From Lysobacterales bacterium (GTDB lineage Bacteria; Pseudomonadota; Gammaproteobacteria; Xanthomonadales; Ahniellaceae): a DNA stretch of 64,000 nucleotides. The stretch is from positions 297,001 through 361,000 of the forward strand of contig JADKHK010000005.1 of NCBI GenBank assembly GCA_016721845.1, in the 5' to 3' direction. Position 1 is the first letter of the stretch, and each line of letters starts with the position of its first letter. Below, piece after piece: positions 40,004 to 48,149 of this stretch. The position numbers and the translations under genes are program-made. The notes below the pieces were generated by a model. The model made no database searches and was not told the DNA's origin. It saw only the letters and a list, made by a program, of their open reading frames with translations.

Positions 40004-41506
40004 TCAGCGCTCCGTGCGTTGCTGTTCGAGGGTCGTCAAGCGCCGCTCCAGCGCCTCGATGCGGGCATCACGATCGGCGATCTGTGCGTTGAGTGCCTGG
40101 ATCGCGGCCAGCGCGACGCCCGCCAGGTCGGTCGGTGCAACGTGCTCGTCATCGCGACCGAGCCCGAACGCGGCATGGAAATCCTGCGCCACCGGGCCGA
40201 GATGACGGTCGCCGCGGTCGGCGTCCTTGTAGCGCCAAGTCGTGATCGGCAGCCTTGCGACCCGGGCCAGCACTGCATCGGCGTCGGTCTCGGCGAAATC
40301 GGTCTTGGCGTCGCGGCTAGACAACTGGGTGATGCTGCCGCGGGCGCTGACATTGCCGTTCGAATCGACCGTGAAGCGGTCCGGCGCGGTGGTGAAGTCG
40401 CTGTGGGTATTGCTCACCCGCAGCTGGATCGTGGCCGGGTCGGCACTGGCAACGGCAGAAGCGACATCGAGCTTGGCATTGGGCGATCCCGTGCCGACAC
40501 CGACGTCGCCATCGGAGGAAATGTCGAGGCTGGACGTGGGTGCGCCGGGACGGATCCGGAACGACAACCGCGAGCCGCCGGTCACGTCGCGCACGAAGAA
40601 ATTCGCTTCGTTGCCGGCGACGTCCCAGGTCTGCGCCGTGAAGCCGCCGCTGTTGTTCTGCTCCAGGCGAATACCCGGCGTGTTGCTGGTGTTGACATGC
40701 AAATCGAGTGCCGGCGTCGAGGTGCGGAACCCGATACGCCCGGTCGAATCGACGTAGATCGAGTTCGTCGTTGCACCGCCTTCGACGGTCAGTGGCACGC
40801 GCGAGCCGGTGATGTCTTCGATGGAAAACTTGTTCAACCCGCCGTCTGATGAGTCGTTCGCGGTCAATTGCCAGTCGTTGGCCGGAAACGTCCCGACCGA
40901 GGTGTCGTCGAACTTGATGCGCGTGCTGTTTTCCTTGATCCGGATGCTGTCGAAGCCGAAGGACTCGTTGTTGACGCAGTCGAGGCCGATACAGGCCGAG
41001 CCTTGCACGATCAGGTCGTCGGGAATGACCTGGTCCTTGGGCCGCAGCGACGGCGCGACGGTCTTGCCATCGTCGCCACGCGAGGCCTGCTGCGTTCCGG
41101 GACTGAGCACAACCTGTCCGCCACTGATCCTGAAGCTGCCATCGACCGGATCAGGCGCGCGTGCGCCGGCGGCGGTGCCGAGGCGGCGCCCGTCGCTGTC
41201 GGCACCGCCGGCGCCGGCGCCGGCACCGTTGCCGAGCGAGGGTGCGCTGAACTGGATGCTGTAGCGATACTCGCCGTCGGCCAGGCCGGCGGTATTCAGC
41301 AGGAAGCCGTTTCCGGTCACCACACCTTGTTCGAAGCGATAACCATTCGGACCCTGCACGCGAATCTCGGCACGACTGTAGGCCTGCGATGTGGCGTGGT
41401 GCGCACTCTGGCCGGCGGTCGAGACATCGATGGCCAACGCCGGCGCCGCGGCGACGAGGGTGAACAGCGAGGCCGCGAGCAGCGTGCAGTGTCGGTGTGG
41501 GATCAT
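40004..41506 (-). CDS. Exported protein with C-terminal S74 (endosialidase-type) intramolecular chaperone domain
   Basis: A 500-residue protein with signal peptide ending AAAPALA, a beta-rich body with a Gly/Ala microsatellite (GAGAGAGG), and many Asn/Asp-rich repeats of tail-fibre type (VGVGTGSPNAKLDVASAVA). The last about 110 residues match the S74 chaperone: SSRDAKTDFAETDADAVLARVARLPITTW (read in two parts), then GPVAQDFHAAFGLG and a coiled-coil end. In phage fibres the domain drives trimerisation and cuts itself off at the serine of the S-(D/R)-x-x-K motif. There are no phage genes nearby, so a cell-surface fibre is more likely. A good promoter lies upstream. Confidence 0.8.
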   Translation of the reverse strand: MIPHRHCTLLAASLFTLVAAAPALAIDVSTAGQSAHHATSQAYSRAEIRVQGPNGYRFEQGVVTGNGFLLNTAGLADGEYRYSIQFSAPSLGNGAGAGAGGADSDGRRLGTAAGARAPDPVDGSFRISGGQVVLSPGTQQASRGDDGKTVAPSLRPKDQVIPDDLIVQGSACIGLDCVNNESFGFDSIRIKENSTRIKFDDTSVGTFPANDWQLTANDSSDGGLNKFSIEDITGSRVPLTVEGGATTNSIYVDSTGRIGFRTSTPALDLHVNTSNTPGIRLEQNNSGGFTAQTWDVAGNEANFFVRDVTGGSRLSFRIRPGAPTSSLDISSDGDVGVGTGSPNAKLDVASAVASADPATIQLRVSNTHSDFTTAPDRFTVDSNGNVSARGSITQLSSRDAKTDFAETDADAVLARVARLPITTWRYKDADRGDRHLGPVAQDFHAAFGLGRDDEHVAPTDLAGVALAAIQALNAQIADRDARIEALERRLTTLEQQRTER

Positions 41507-41529
41507 GGTCGTTCCTCGGTGTCGGCCCT

Positions 41530-41558
41530 CTTATAGCCGCATGCCGCAGCAAGGACAA
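41530..41558 (-). promoter_or_regulatory. Sigma70-type promoter of the S74-protein operon
   Basis: On the minus strand TTGTCC (4 of 6) and TATAAG (5 of 6) are spaced by exactly 17 bases. The -10 is 24 bases upstream of the S74-protein ATG, and GAGGA sits just before that ATG. This is one of the clearest sigma70-like promoters I found in the window. Confidence 0.55.
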
Positions 41559-41601
41559 ATGCGACGTTGCGCAATACATCCGATGCGGGCAGCATGCCCG
41601 A

Positions 41602-43245
41602 ATGCGACTGCTCGTGATGCTTGCCTGCTGTTCGATGTTGCTGCCAGACGCGGCCGCCTTTCAATTCACCGAGGCCTCGGTCGCGCGCGGTGCCGCACGT
41701 ACGCACGGGTTCCCGACCGGTTTTCGCTACGGTCCCGAAATGATGGCGGGCGGTGCGGCGGGCGGCGATATCGATCGCGACGGCGACATCGATCTCGTCC
41801 TGTTGCGTGGTGCCTTGATCGGCAATGACCAGCAACTGCTGCCACCGTCGGTGCTGTTGAACGATGGCCACGCACAGTTCAGCGATGCCACCGCGGCGTC
41901 GGGTTTGTCCGCGATCCACCTGAATCCGGAGACGCAGATTCACAATGGCGCCTACCTGATCGATCTCGATGGTGATGGCGATCTCGACCTGCTGCTCGGC
42001 GCGCTGCTCGCGCCGCCCGAGATCTGGCGCAACGACGGGGCCGGTCATTTCACCCGTGATCTCGACAGCGGGCTCGAGACCATCGGACGCGATACCTGGG
42101 GTGCGAGCGCGGCCTCGTTCTGGCCGCTGGCCGAGGACGAGCTCGCGCTCGTGCTGTCGCACTGGACCATGGACATGAGTCAGGTGAGCAGCGTACGTGG
42201 ACATTTTCTCGCCCTCGGCACGGATGGGCGTTACGTCGACTTCAGCGACATGGTCTGTTGCGCCGAGATGGCGACGACGCGCGATCATTCGTTCACTGCC
42301 AGCCTCGTCGACTTCAGCGGCAATGGCAGCGCCGACGCGTTCTGGGCGCGCGACTTCGGCACCAGCACGATGCTGTTCGGGATCGGCGACGGCGGGTTCA
42401 ACCAGATGCCGGAAAGCGCCGACGTGCCGGACGACGAAAACGGCATGGGCACCGCTGCCGGCGATTTCGACAACGACGGCCAACTCGAATGGTTCGTGAC
42501 CAGCGTGTTCGATCCGACCCCGACGACGCCGGAAGATCCGGATGGCAACTGGGGTCACAGCGGCAATCGCCTGTACCGCTACGACGGCGGGGCCGCCGCA
42601 TGGACCGATGTCAGCGCAGCGGCTGGCGTCCGCGAGGGTGGCTGGGGCTGGGGCGCCTGTGCGCGCGATTTCGACCTCGATGGTGATCTCGATCTGTTCC
42701 ACGTCAACGGCTTCTTCGGCGCACAGGCCGCCGAATTTCATGCCGATGCGGCGCGTCTGTTCATCAACGACGGGGCGATGCATTTCAGCGAACAGGCTGC
42801 GGCACGCGGCATCGCCGACACCGGGCAGGGCCGCGCCGTGGTCTGCGCCGATCTCGACCGCGACGGCGACATCGACGTGCTGGTGCAGAACTCGGGGTCA
42901 GAACAGTTCGCGAGCAGTCGCCTCTATCTCAACGACGCCGCCGACAGCGCGCACGGCATCAACCTGGTGCTGCGCCAGCCCGGCATGAATCGCGATGCGG
43001 TGAATGCGCGCGTCCAGGTGCGCGGCAGCGATGGCGTCATGCAGCTGCGTGAACTTGAAGCCGGCGGCAGCTTTCTCGGCACCCATCCGATCGAAGCCCA
43101 TGTCGGCCTGGGTATTGGCCAAGTGACCGGTATCCGGGTGCGCTGGCCGGACGGCAGCGACGAGCAGTTTCGCCCTTCCGTCGCAACGACGCAGCTGCTG
43201 GAACGCGGCAATGGCTACGACCTGTTCATCGACGAATTCGAGTGA
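41602..43245 (+). CDS. Exported FG-GAP/VCBS protein with ASPIC/UnbV domain and C-terminal DEFE motif
   Basis: A 547-residue protein with signal peptide MRLLVMLACCSMLLPDAAA and FG-GAP/VCBS blades with calcium loops: DIDRDGDIDLVLLRG, DLDGDGDLDLLLGALL, DFDNDGQLEWFV, DFDLDGDLDLFHVNG and DLDRDGDIDVLVQN. A C-terminal ASPIC/UnbV unit (GIRVRWPDGSDEQFRP) follows. It ends YDLFIDEFE, a variant of the recurring tag. ATG 41602 is the start that exposes the signal peptide; upstream in-frame codons overlap the promoter of the divergent operon. Role unknown, likely extracellular. Confidence 0.82.
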   Translation: MRLLVMLACCSMLLPDAAAFQFTEASVARGAARTHGFPTGFRYGPEMMAGGAAGGDIDRDGDIDLVLLRGALIGNDQQLLPPSVLLNDGHAQFSDATAASGLSAIHLNPETQIHNGAYLIDLDGDGDLDLLLGALLAPPEIWRNDGAGHFTRDLDSGLETIGRDTWGASAASFWPLAEDELALVLSHWTMDMSQVSSVRGHFLALGTDGRYVDFSDMVCCAEMATTRDHSFTASLVDFSGNGSADAFWARDFGTSTMLFGIGDGGFNQMPESADVPDDENGMGTAAGDFDNDGQLEWFVTSVFDPTPTTPEDPDGNWGHSGNRLYRYDGGAAAWTDVSAAAGVREGGWGWGACARDFDLDGDLDLFHVNGFFGAQAAEFHADAARLFINDGAMHFSEQAAARGIADTGQGRAVVCADLDRDGDIDVLVQNSGSEQFASSRLYLNDAADSAHGINLVLRQPGMNRDAVNARVQVRGSDGVMQLRELEAGGSFLGTHPIEAHVGLGIGQVTGIRVRWPDGSDEQFRPSVATTQLLERGNGYDLFIDEFE

Positions 43246-43262
43246 CCCCGCAAACGCGGGGT
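43245..43262. terminator. Hairpin between convergent FG-GAP gene and response regulator gene
   Basis: The stem ACCCCGC/GCGGGGT with a 4-base loop begins at the last base of the stop codon. No T-run. The remaining about 120 bases to the next stop show nothing else. Confidence 0.4.
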
Positions 43263-43382
43263 ACCGCCGTGCCCCGGGTGCGCCTAGCATCGGTGTCGTG
43301 AGCAGTGACGATCAGGTGCCGAAGAGCATCGCGCCCAATTCCATGGCCGGCATACAGGGACGAGGCCGGCCCTGGTCTTGCG

Positions 43383-44039
43383 TCAATGCGCCGCGCGGTC
43401 GACGAGACCGCGCCGGGTTGCTTCCAGCGTCGCTTCGGCGCGCGAGTTGATCTGCAGCTTGCGGTAGATGTCCTTCACATAGCTGGCGACCGTGTGGCGG
43501 GTCAGTTGCAGTGCGTTCGCCGTGTCGATCACCGTCAGGCCTTTCGCGATCAGTTTCAGGACATCGCGTTCGCGTGCGGTGAGCGGATCGTCCAATGCCT
43601 TCGCCGCAGGTTCCTGCGCCTGGAAATGTCGCAGCACGCGCCGCGCGATCGAGGGCGACAGCGGCGGTTGGCCGTCGACGATGCCGCGCAGCAATTCCGC
43701 GATCGATTCGACCGTCGCGTCCTTCAGCAGATAGCCGTGCGCACCGGCGCGCAGCGCCGGGAACAGGTGCGCGTCGTCGTCGAAGACCGTGGTGACGACG
43801 ACTTGGCTCGTCGGCGATTCCCGGACCAGCAGCTCGATCAACTGCATGCCGGAACCATCGGGCAGACCGAGGTCGCAGAGCACCAGCGGCGGTGGCGATT
43901 GCAGCGCCGCGCGACCGCTGGCGACATCGACCGCGAAGCGCACGTCGATGCCCGGAAACGCAAGTTCGAGTGCGCGCGCCAGCCAGTCGCGGCAATGGTC
44001 GAGGTCGTCGACGACGAGGGCCTGCGCGAAACCGCTCAT
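43383..44039 (-). CDS. LuxR/NarL-family response regulator
   Basis: A 218-residue two-domain regulator. The receiver has acidic DD near residues 11-12, phospho-acceptor Asp56 in CDLGLPDGSG and the switch lysine in YLLKDA. The C-terminal LuxR-type HTH runs from LTARERDVLKLIAKGL to RHTVASYVKDIYRKL. The start overlaps the stop of the histidine kinase gene (ATGA). The target genes are unknown. Confidence 0.93.
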   Translation of the reverse strand: MSGFAQALVVDDLDHCRDWLARALELAFPGIDVRFAVDVASGRAALQSPPPLVLCDLGLPDGSGMQLIELLVRESPTSQVVVTTVFDDDAHLFPALRAGAHGYLLKDATVESIAELLRGIVDGQPPLSPSIARRVLRHFQAQEPAAKALDDPLTARERDVLKLIAKGLTVIDTANALQLTRHTVASYVKDIYRKLQINSRAEATLEATRRGLVDRAAH

Positions 44040-44725
44040 GCCGCGCGCTCCGGCGCTTCGTTCAGCGCCACGCTGAGAATGACCTTGGTGCCATGCCCGG
44101 TGGCATCGCGCCAGGTGACGTTGCCGTCGAGTTCCTTCGCACGCTCGCGCATGTTGTGGGTGCCGCGCCCGCGCCCGGCGCTGCCGCGGCCGATGCCGTC
44201 GTCGCTGAGTTCGAGCGTCAGGCGCTCGTTCGTGGCGTCGACCCGCACGCGCAGTCGCGTTGCGCCGGCATGGCGGATGGTGTTGCTGATCGCTTCGCGC
44301 ACGATGCGGAACAGGTGCAGGGCCTGATGTTGCGACAGCGGCGGATCGGCGATCCCGTCGTCCTGCTGCCAGTCCAGCACGATGGTCACGGCGGCCAATC
44401 GCTGCGTCGCTTCCGAGCGGATGTCGGCGAGCACGTCGCCGAGCGTGCCCGGCTCGCCGCGCGAGCGCGTGACCACGTCGCGCAGGTCCTGCAAGACCGC
44501 CCGCGCCAAGTCGGCCTGGCGCGGATCGCTCGCGGTGTGGATCAGTTGCAGCAGCTTGGCGCCGAGATCGTCGTGCAGGTCGGCATAGATACGTTCGCGT
44601 TCCTCGGCCAGCGCCTGGGCGGTATCGACGTGTGGCATCGCGACGACCGGCATGGATCGCTGCCGCGACCACCATGCGACCAGGTAACCGGCGACAAAGG
44701 CGAGCAGGGTGATCAGCGCAGTCAT
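44036..44725 (-). CDS. Sensor histidine kinase (NarL/DegS-type, HisKA_3)
   Basis: A 229-residue kinase with one N-terminal membrane helix (residues 2-19), a short linker, and a HisKA_3 helix with phospho-acceptor His51 in RIYADLHDDLGAKLLQ. The HATPase domain has REAISNTIRHAGA (N box) and DDGIGRG (G box). There is no extracytoplasmic sensor domain, so it probably senses within the membrane or through a partner. Its stop overlaps the response regulator start; the two form one operon. Confidence 0.9.
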   Translation of the reverse strand: MTALITLLAFVAGYLVAWWSRQRSMPVVAMPHVDTAQALAEERERIYADLHDDLGAKLLQLIHTASDPRQADLARAVLQDLRDVVTRSRGEPGTLGDVLADIRSEATQRLAAVTIVLDWQQDDGIADPPLSQHQALHLFRIVREAISNTIRHAGATRLRVRVDATNERLTLELSDDGIGRGSAGRGRGTHNMRERAKELDGNVTWRDATGHGTKVILSVALNEAPERAA

Positions 44726-44763
44726 CGCCCTATCTTGCCGCAGCGGCGCGATCGCGGCCAGTC

Positions 44764-45384
44764 TCAGCCGGCTGCCTTGCGCATCGAGGCCATGGGCAGT
44801 GCATCGATGCGCACGTATTCGTCGCGTTCGAACAGTCCCGGATCATCGCGATAGGCCAGCGCCATCGCGGTGGCGTCGTCGCCCCAGAACAGCGCCTCGT
44901 CGATGACGAGCGTGGGCACGCCGAACACGCCGCGCGCAATGGCCGCCTCGGTGTTCGTGCGCAGTCGCGCCTTCACCTCGTCGCGCGCGATTGCTGCGGC
45001 GACATCGTCAATGTCGAAGCCGCGCGCGAGCGCTGTGAAGTCGTCGGTCGAGCCGCCGTGACCCCAGATCTGGGCGAAGATCGCGTCGACGACGTCGGGC
45101 TTTGCGTCCAGGGCAATCGCGAGACGCAATGCGCTCAGTGGATTGAAGGGATGTGCATCCGGGAAGCGGAACCGCAGGCCGCGACGTTCCGCTTCGAACT
45201 GCACGTGGCGATAGGTGAAGCGGCGCTTCTCCGTCATTTCGGCCGGGCCCTTGTGACCAAGATGGTCGAGCACGCCGGCGAACAGGATCGGCACCGGTTG
45301 CACGGTCACGCCGAGCGACTTCAGCCGCTGCCACTGCAGGTAGGCGAATGGCGAGATGAAGTCGAAGTACCAGGTCGGCGTCAT
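44764..45384 (-). CDS. 2-hydroxychromene-2-carboxylate isomerase-like (DsbA/kappa-GST fold)
   Basis: A 206-residue DsbA-fold protein of the HCCA isomerase / kappa GST group. It opens with WYFDFISPFAYLQ, where the active-site serine replaces the DsbA cysteine. RGVFGVPTLVIDEALFWGDD carries the cis-proline and the glutathione-contact end. The aromatic degradation genes that would suit a true HCCA isomerase are absent, so the substrate is open. Its start overlaps the stop of the upstream alpha/beta hydrolase gene. Confidence 0.85.
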   Translation of the reverse strand: MTPTWYFDFISPFAYLQWQRLKSLGVTVQPVPILFAGVLDHLGHKGPAEMTEKRRFTYRHVQFEAERRGLRFRFPDAHPFNPLSALRLAIALDAKPDVVDAIFAQIWGHGGSTDDFTALARGFDIDDVAAAIARDEVKARLRTNTEAAIARGVFGVPTLVIDEALFWGDDATAMALAYRDDPGLFERDEYVRIDALPMASMRKAAG

Positions 45385-46205
45385 CCGTTCGTTCCGGTGA
45401 TGAAACGCACGGCGCGGCCGACGACCATCGGATCAGCGAGCACGAGGCGGTGGCCGAGCCCCGCAGTCGGGAGGAACTCTGCGCGCAGCCAGCTTTGCGA
45501 GAGGGCCACGCCTTCGCTGAAGGGCACCATGTCATCGTCGCGGTCGTGCACGATCAGGCCGCTCACGGGCAGGCGCGGACCGACCTTGGCCATGTCGAGA
45601 TCCTTCGCGGCGACGCCGACGTGGCGATCGACGACATCGAAAAACGTGTCGCGCGCCGATTCCGGCAGGCCGACGAAATCGGCGAAGCGACCGAGCACGC
45701 GATCCATCGCCGCCGGCGCGCCGATGATCACGGCCTTGTCGGTGAAGCGCTGCCGGTCCAATGCGATCAGGGAAGCGGCGCCGCCCATCGAATGGCCGAT
45801 CACCGCCTCGATGCCGCGTAGCTCTCCGGCGGCCTCGATCAAGGCTTCGGCGAACAGCAGCGGATGTGCTTCGCGTCCCGGCGAACGCCCGTGCGCGGGT
45901 GCCTCGAGCGCGATGACCTGACGCCCGGCCGCGACCAGTGGCTTCACGAAATGCTTGAACTGCGACGGTCGCCCCTGCCAGCCATGCAGCGCGAGCACGA
46001 TCGGACCGGGCGCACCCCAGCGCCAGCCGGCGAGGCCGAAGCGGAAGGTGATGCGTTCGGCGCCGGCGTAGGCGTCGGATTCGAAGCTGCGCGGCGGGTT
46101 CATGCGCGGACGCATGAGCAGGCGGCGCGCCATGCCGGCCGCCACGCCCGGGGCGATGCGGCCGACGATCTGGTTCGTGGTGCGAATCGCGGACAAGGTA
46201 TTCAT
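45381..46205 (-). CDS. Alpha/beta hydrolase
   Basis: A 274-residue hydrolase with oxyanion LHGWQG, nucleophile GHSMGG, acid in IVHDRDDDMVP and histidine in GLGHRLVL. About 60 residues of basic N-terminal extension precede the fold. AGGAGG 5 bases upstream fixes the ATG at 46205; a longer frame upstream lacks a site. It is operonic with the HCCA-isomerase-like gene, and a TetR gene lies 16 bases upstream on the same strand. Confidence 0.85.
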   Translation of the reverse strand: MNTLSAIRTTNQIVGRIAPGVAAGMARRLLMRPRMNPPRSFESDAYAGAERITFRFGLAGWRWGAPGPIVLALHGWQGRPSQFKHFVKPLVAAGRQVIALEAPAHGRSPGREAHPLLFAEALIEAAGELRGIEAVIGHSMGGAASLIALDRQRFTDKAVIIGAPAAMDRVLGRFADFVGLPESARDTFFDVVDRHVGVAAKDLDMAKVGPRLPVSGLIVHDRDDDMVPFSEGVALSQSWLRAEFLPTAGLGHRLVLADPMVVGRAVRFITGTNG

Positions 46206-46221
46206 GCGACCTCCTGGAGGT

Positions 46222-46782
46222 TCAGCGGATGGCGGCTTTCGCCGCGGCAAGCAATTCGTCGGAAAACGGCGTGGCCCCCAGGGCGCGCGACAGGGTCAGT
46301 GCACCGATCATGGTGGCGAGGTCGGCCAGCGCGATGGTGCGTGCAGCCGCTCGGTCGGATTCGCCTGCCACCATCGCCCTGATCAGTTGTTCCAGATGCT
46401 GTTCGAGCAGGTTGCGGAAACCTTCCGGCTGTTTCGGCAGCTCCGACAGGATGGCGGGCAACGGGCAGCACTGGGCGTCCATGTCGCGGTGTTTGCGCGA
46501 CAGATAGGCGCGTGCGGCCTGTTTGCGCTGCTCGACCGGCGTGCCCGGCTGGATCAGGCCGAACAGAAGTTCGCGGCGTTGCACGAAGACGCGGTCCAGC
46601 GCCTCCAGCATCAGCGCGTCCTTGTTGTCGAAATGGGCGTAGAAGCCGCCAACGGTGAGGCCGGCGCCGGCCATGACGTCACCCACCGAGGACGCCGCGA
46701 GGCCGCGCTGGCGCAGCGCTTCGGCCGCCGAAGCCAGTATGCGACTGCGGGTTTCCTGCTTCTGTTCGCTGCGCGGCAGCAT
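46222..46782 (-). CDS. TetR/AcrR family transcriptional regulator
   Basis: A 186-residue regulator with N-terminal HTH TRSRILASAAEALRQRGLAA and SVGDVMAGAGLTVGGFYAHF, followed by a helical ligand-binding domain. It is first in a minus-strand group tetR, hydrolase, isomerase (16-base gap, then ATGA overlap), so it likely controls those two genes and itself. A palindrome and a promoter-like pair lie directly upstream. The ligand is unknown. Confidence 0.9.
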   Translation of the reverse strand: MLPRSEQKQETRSRILASAAEALRQRGLAASSVGDVMAGAGLTVGGFYAHFDNKDALMLEALDRVFVQRRELLFGLIQPGTPVEQRKQAARAYLSRKHRDMDAQCCPLPAILSELPKQPEGFRNLLEQHLEQLIRAMVAGESDRAAARTIALADLATMIGALTLSRALGATPFSDELLAAAKAAIR

Positions 46783-46795
46783 CGGTTCGACTCCG

Positions 46796-46824
46796 TATGA
46801 TGGCCGTCATATTACGACCATCAT
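46796..46824 (-). promoter_or_regulatory. TetR-type operator and promoter upstream of tetR
   Basis: TATGATGGCCGTCATA (46796-46811) is a 16-base palindrome with one mismatched pair. ATGATGG and CCATCAT form a wider dyad to 46824. On the minus strand TAATAT (-10-like) falls inside it and CGGACA (-35-like) lies 17 bases upstream. A repressor on the dyad would close the promoter, fitting autoregulation. Confidence 0.5.
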
Positions 46825-46862
46825 GGCGGAATGTCCGTGCACCGGGCGCCACCGACGTGGCG

Positions 46863-46892
46863 AAAACGGACAGGCCGCCTGGCGACGGCCTG
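46863..46892 (-). terminator. Rho-independent-like terminator of the amidohydrolase operon
   Basis: On the minus strand CAGGCCG pairs with CGGCCTG around an 8-base loop, starting 12 bases after the amidohydrolase stop. TTTT follows 4 bases after the stem. The weak U-tract keeps confidence modest. Confidence 0.45.
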
Positions 46893-46904
46893 CGCTTCCT
46901 GCAG

Positions 46905-48149
46905 TCAGTGCTTCGGCATGTAGCGGTCCCGCAGCAAGGTCTGGCGAGACACCATGGATTGCGCTTCGCCGCCGATCCAGACCTGTTCCGCGAGCGAGGT
47001 CACGTCGAGCGGGTCGGCACTCCACAACACGAGGTCGGCACGCTGCCCGACGGCGATTCGGCCGCGGTCGTTGGCGCCGAAGATGGCGGCCGGGTTTGCC
47101 GTGAGTGCGGCCAGTCCGGCCTCCCAAGGCAGGCCGTTGGCGACCGCGATACCGGCTGCCTGGCGCAGTTTGCGCGCCATGTGCGAGGCATCGCCGGACA
47201 TCGAGAACGCGACCGTCACGCCGGCCTTGTGCAGGCGTGCGGCGTTTTCGAGGGTCGCGCCGAACTGGTCGAAATTGCCCGGCAGGTTGACGAAGGGATC
47301 GACCAGCACCGGCACCTTGGCTGCAGCCAGTTCGCCTGCGACTTGCCAGGCTTCGACGCCGCCCGAGATCACCGGCCGCATGCCGTTCTTCTTCGCGAAG
47401 GCGAGGGCGCGACGGATGTCGATGGCGCGATCGACCGCCAGCACGACGCGTCCGCCCGCGAGGTATTTCGCCATGGTCTCGCGTCCGGCGACGGTGAGCA
47501 GGCGGTCGCCCTCGAACAGGGCGCCGCGGGTCTCGCGGATGGCCTGGTCGAGCAGCATGTATTGCGCGGCCCGCGAATTGCCGGTGAGCGGCGATGCACC
47601 GCTGCCGAGTGCGATGAACAGGGAGCGCGAACCCGGCAGCAGATCGATGCTTCGGCCGTCCAGTGTCGCCAACCCACCCTGCCCGCCGACGAGGGTGCCA
47701 CCCGGCATCGCGTTGGGGGCAAGCATGCTGAAGGTGATGCCTTCGACGACCTGGACCGGAATCACCATCGAGCCGGGATTGTAGGCATAGGCGACGTCGA
47801 ATTCGGGCCGCATCGACAGCGGCTGCGCCGGCATCAAGGCGCCGGGCGTGTAGGCGCTGTCGACGGTGGCGATTTCGGCCGACACGTCCTCCAGCCCCAG
47901 TGCGGTCAGTCCGCCGAACAGGCCCGGCGTGAGCGCCTTGCCCTTGGCTTCGACGACGCGGGCGTCGGTCGCGACGATGGCCCGGCCGACCTGCGCGATC
48001 ACGCCGTCGCGGATCAGCACATCGCTGTTTTCCAGCACCCCGGCGGCGTCGACCGTGTGCACCCGTGCGCCGCGGATCAGCAGCGCTTCGGCCGCCACCT
48101 GCGCGCTCGCGGCGAGCGCGAACGCCACTGCGATCAGTCGACGGATCAT
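46905..48149 (-). CDS. Exported amidohydrolase-like protein lacking the HxH metal motif
   Basis: A 414-residue member of the amidohydrolase superfamily with signal peptide MIRRLIAVAFALAASAQVAA. The early beta-domain (VLIRDGVIAQVG) and the conserved late block NPAAIFGANDRGRIAVGQRADLVLWS are intact. At the position of the usual GLIDxHxH it has TPGLFGGLTALG: the two metal histidines are replaced by Leu81 and Ala83. It is translationally coupled to a second amidohydrolase that has HxH, suggesting a heteromeric pair with one degenerate subunit. A different metal arrangement cannot be excluded. Confidence 0.82.
   Translation of the reverse strand: MIRRLIAVAFALAASAQVAAEALLIRGARVHTVDAAGVLENSDVLIRDGVIAQVGRAIVATDARVVEAKGKALTPGLFGGLTALGLEDVSAEIATVDSAYTPGALMPAQPLSMRPEFDVAYAYNPGSMVIPVQVVEGITFSMLAPNAMPGGTLVGGQGGLATLDGRSIDLLPGSRSLFIALGSGASPLTGNSRAAQYMLLDQAIRETRGALFEGDRLLTVAGRETMAKYLAGGRVVLAVDRAIDIRRALAFAKKNGMRPVISGGVEAWQVAGELAAAKVPVLVDPFVNLPGNFDQFGATLENAARLHKAGVTVAFSMSGDASHMARKLRQAAGIAVANGLPWEAGLAALTANPAAIFGANDRGRIAVGQRADLVLWSADPLDVTSLAEQVWIGGEAQSMVSRQTLLRDRYMPKH

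Noticed and set aside
41205..41230. GC-rich hexamer run in the S74-protein gene as a mobile repeat
   Set aside because: It is a short microsatellite encoding Gly-Ala, without flanking inverted repeats.
40004..41506. Prophage tail-fibre gene
   Set aside because: The protein has a Sec signal peptide, a host-type promoter and no phage genes on either side.
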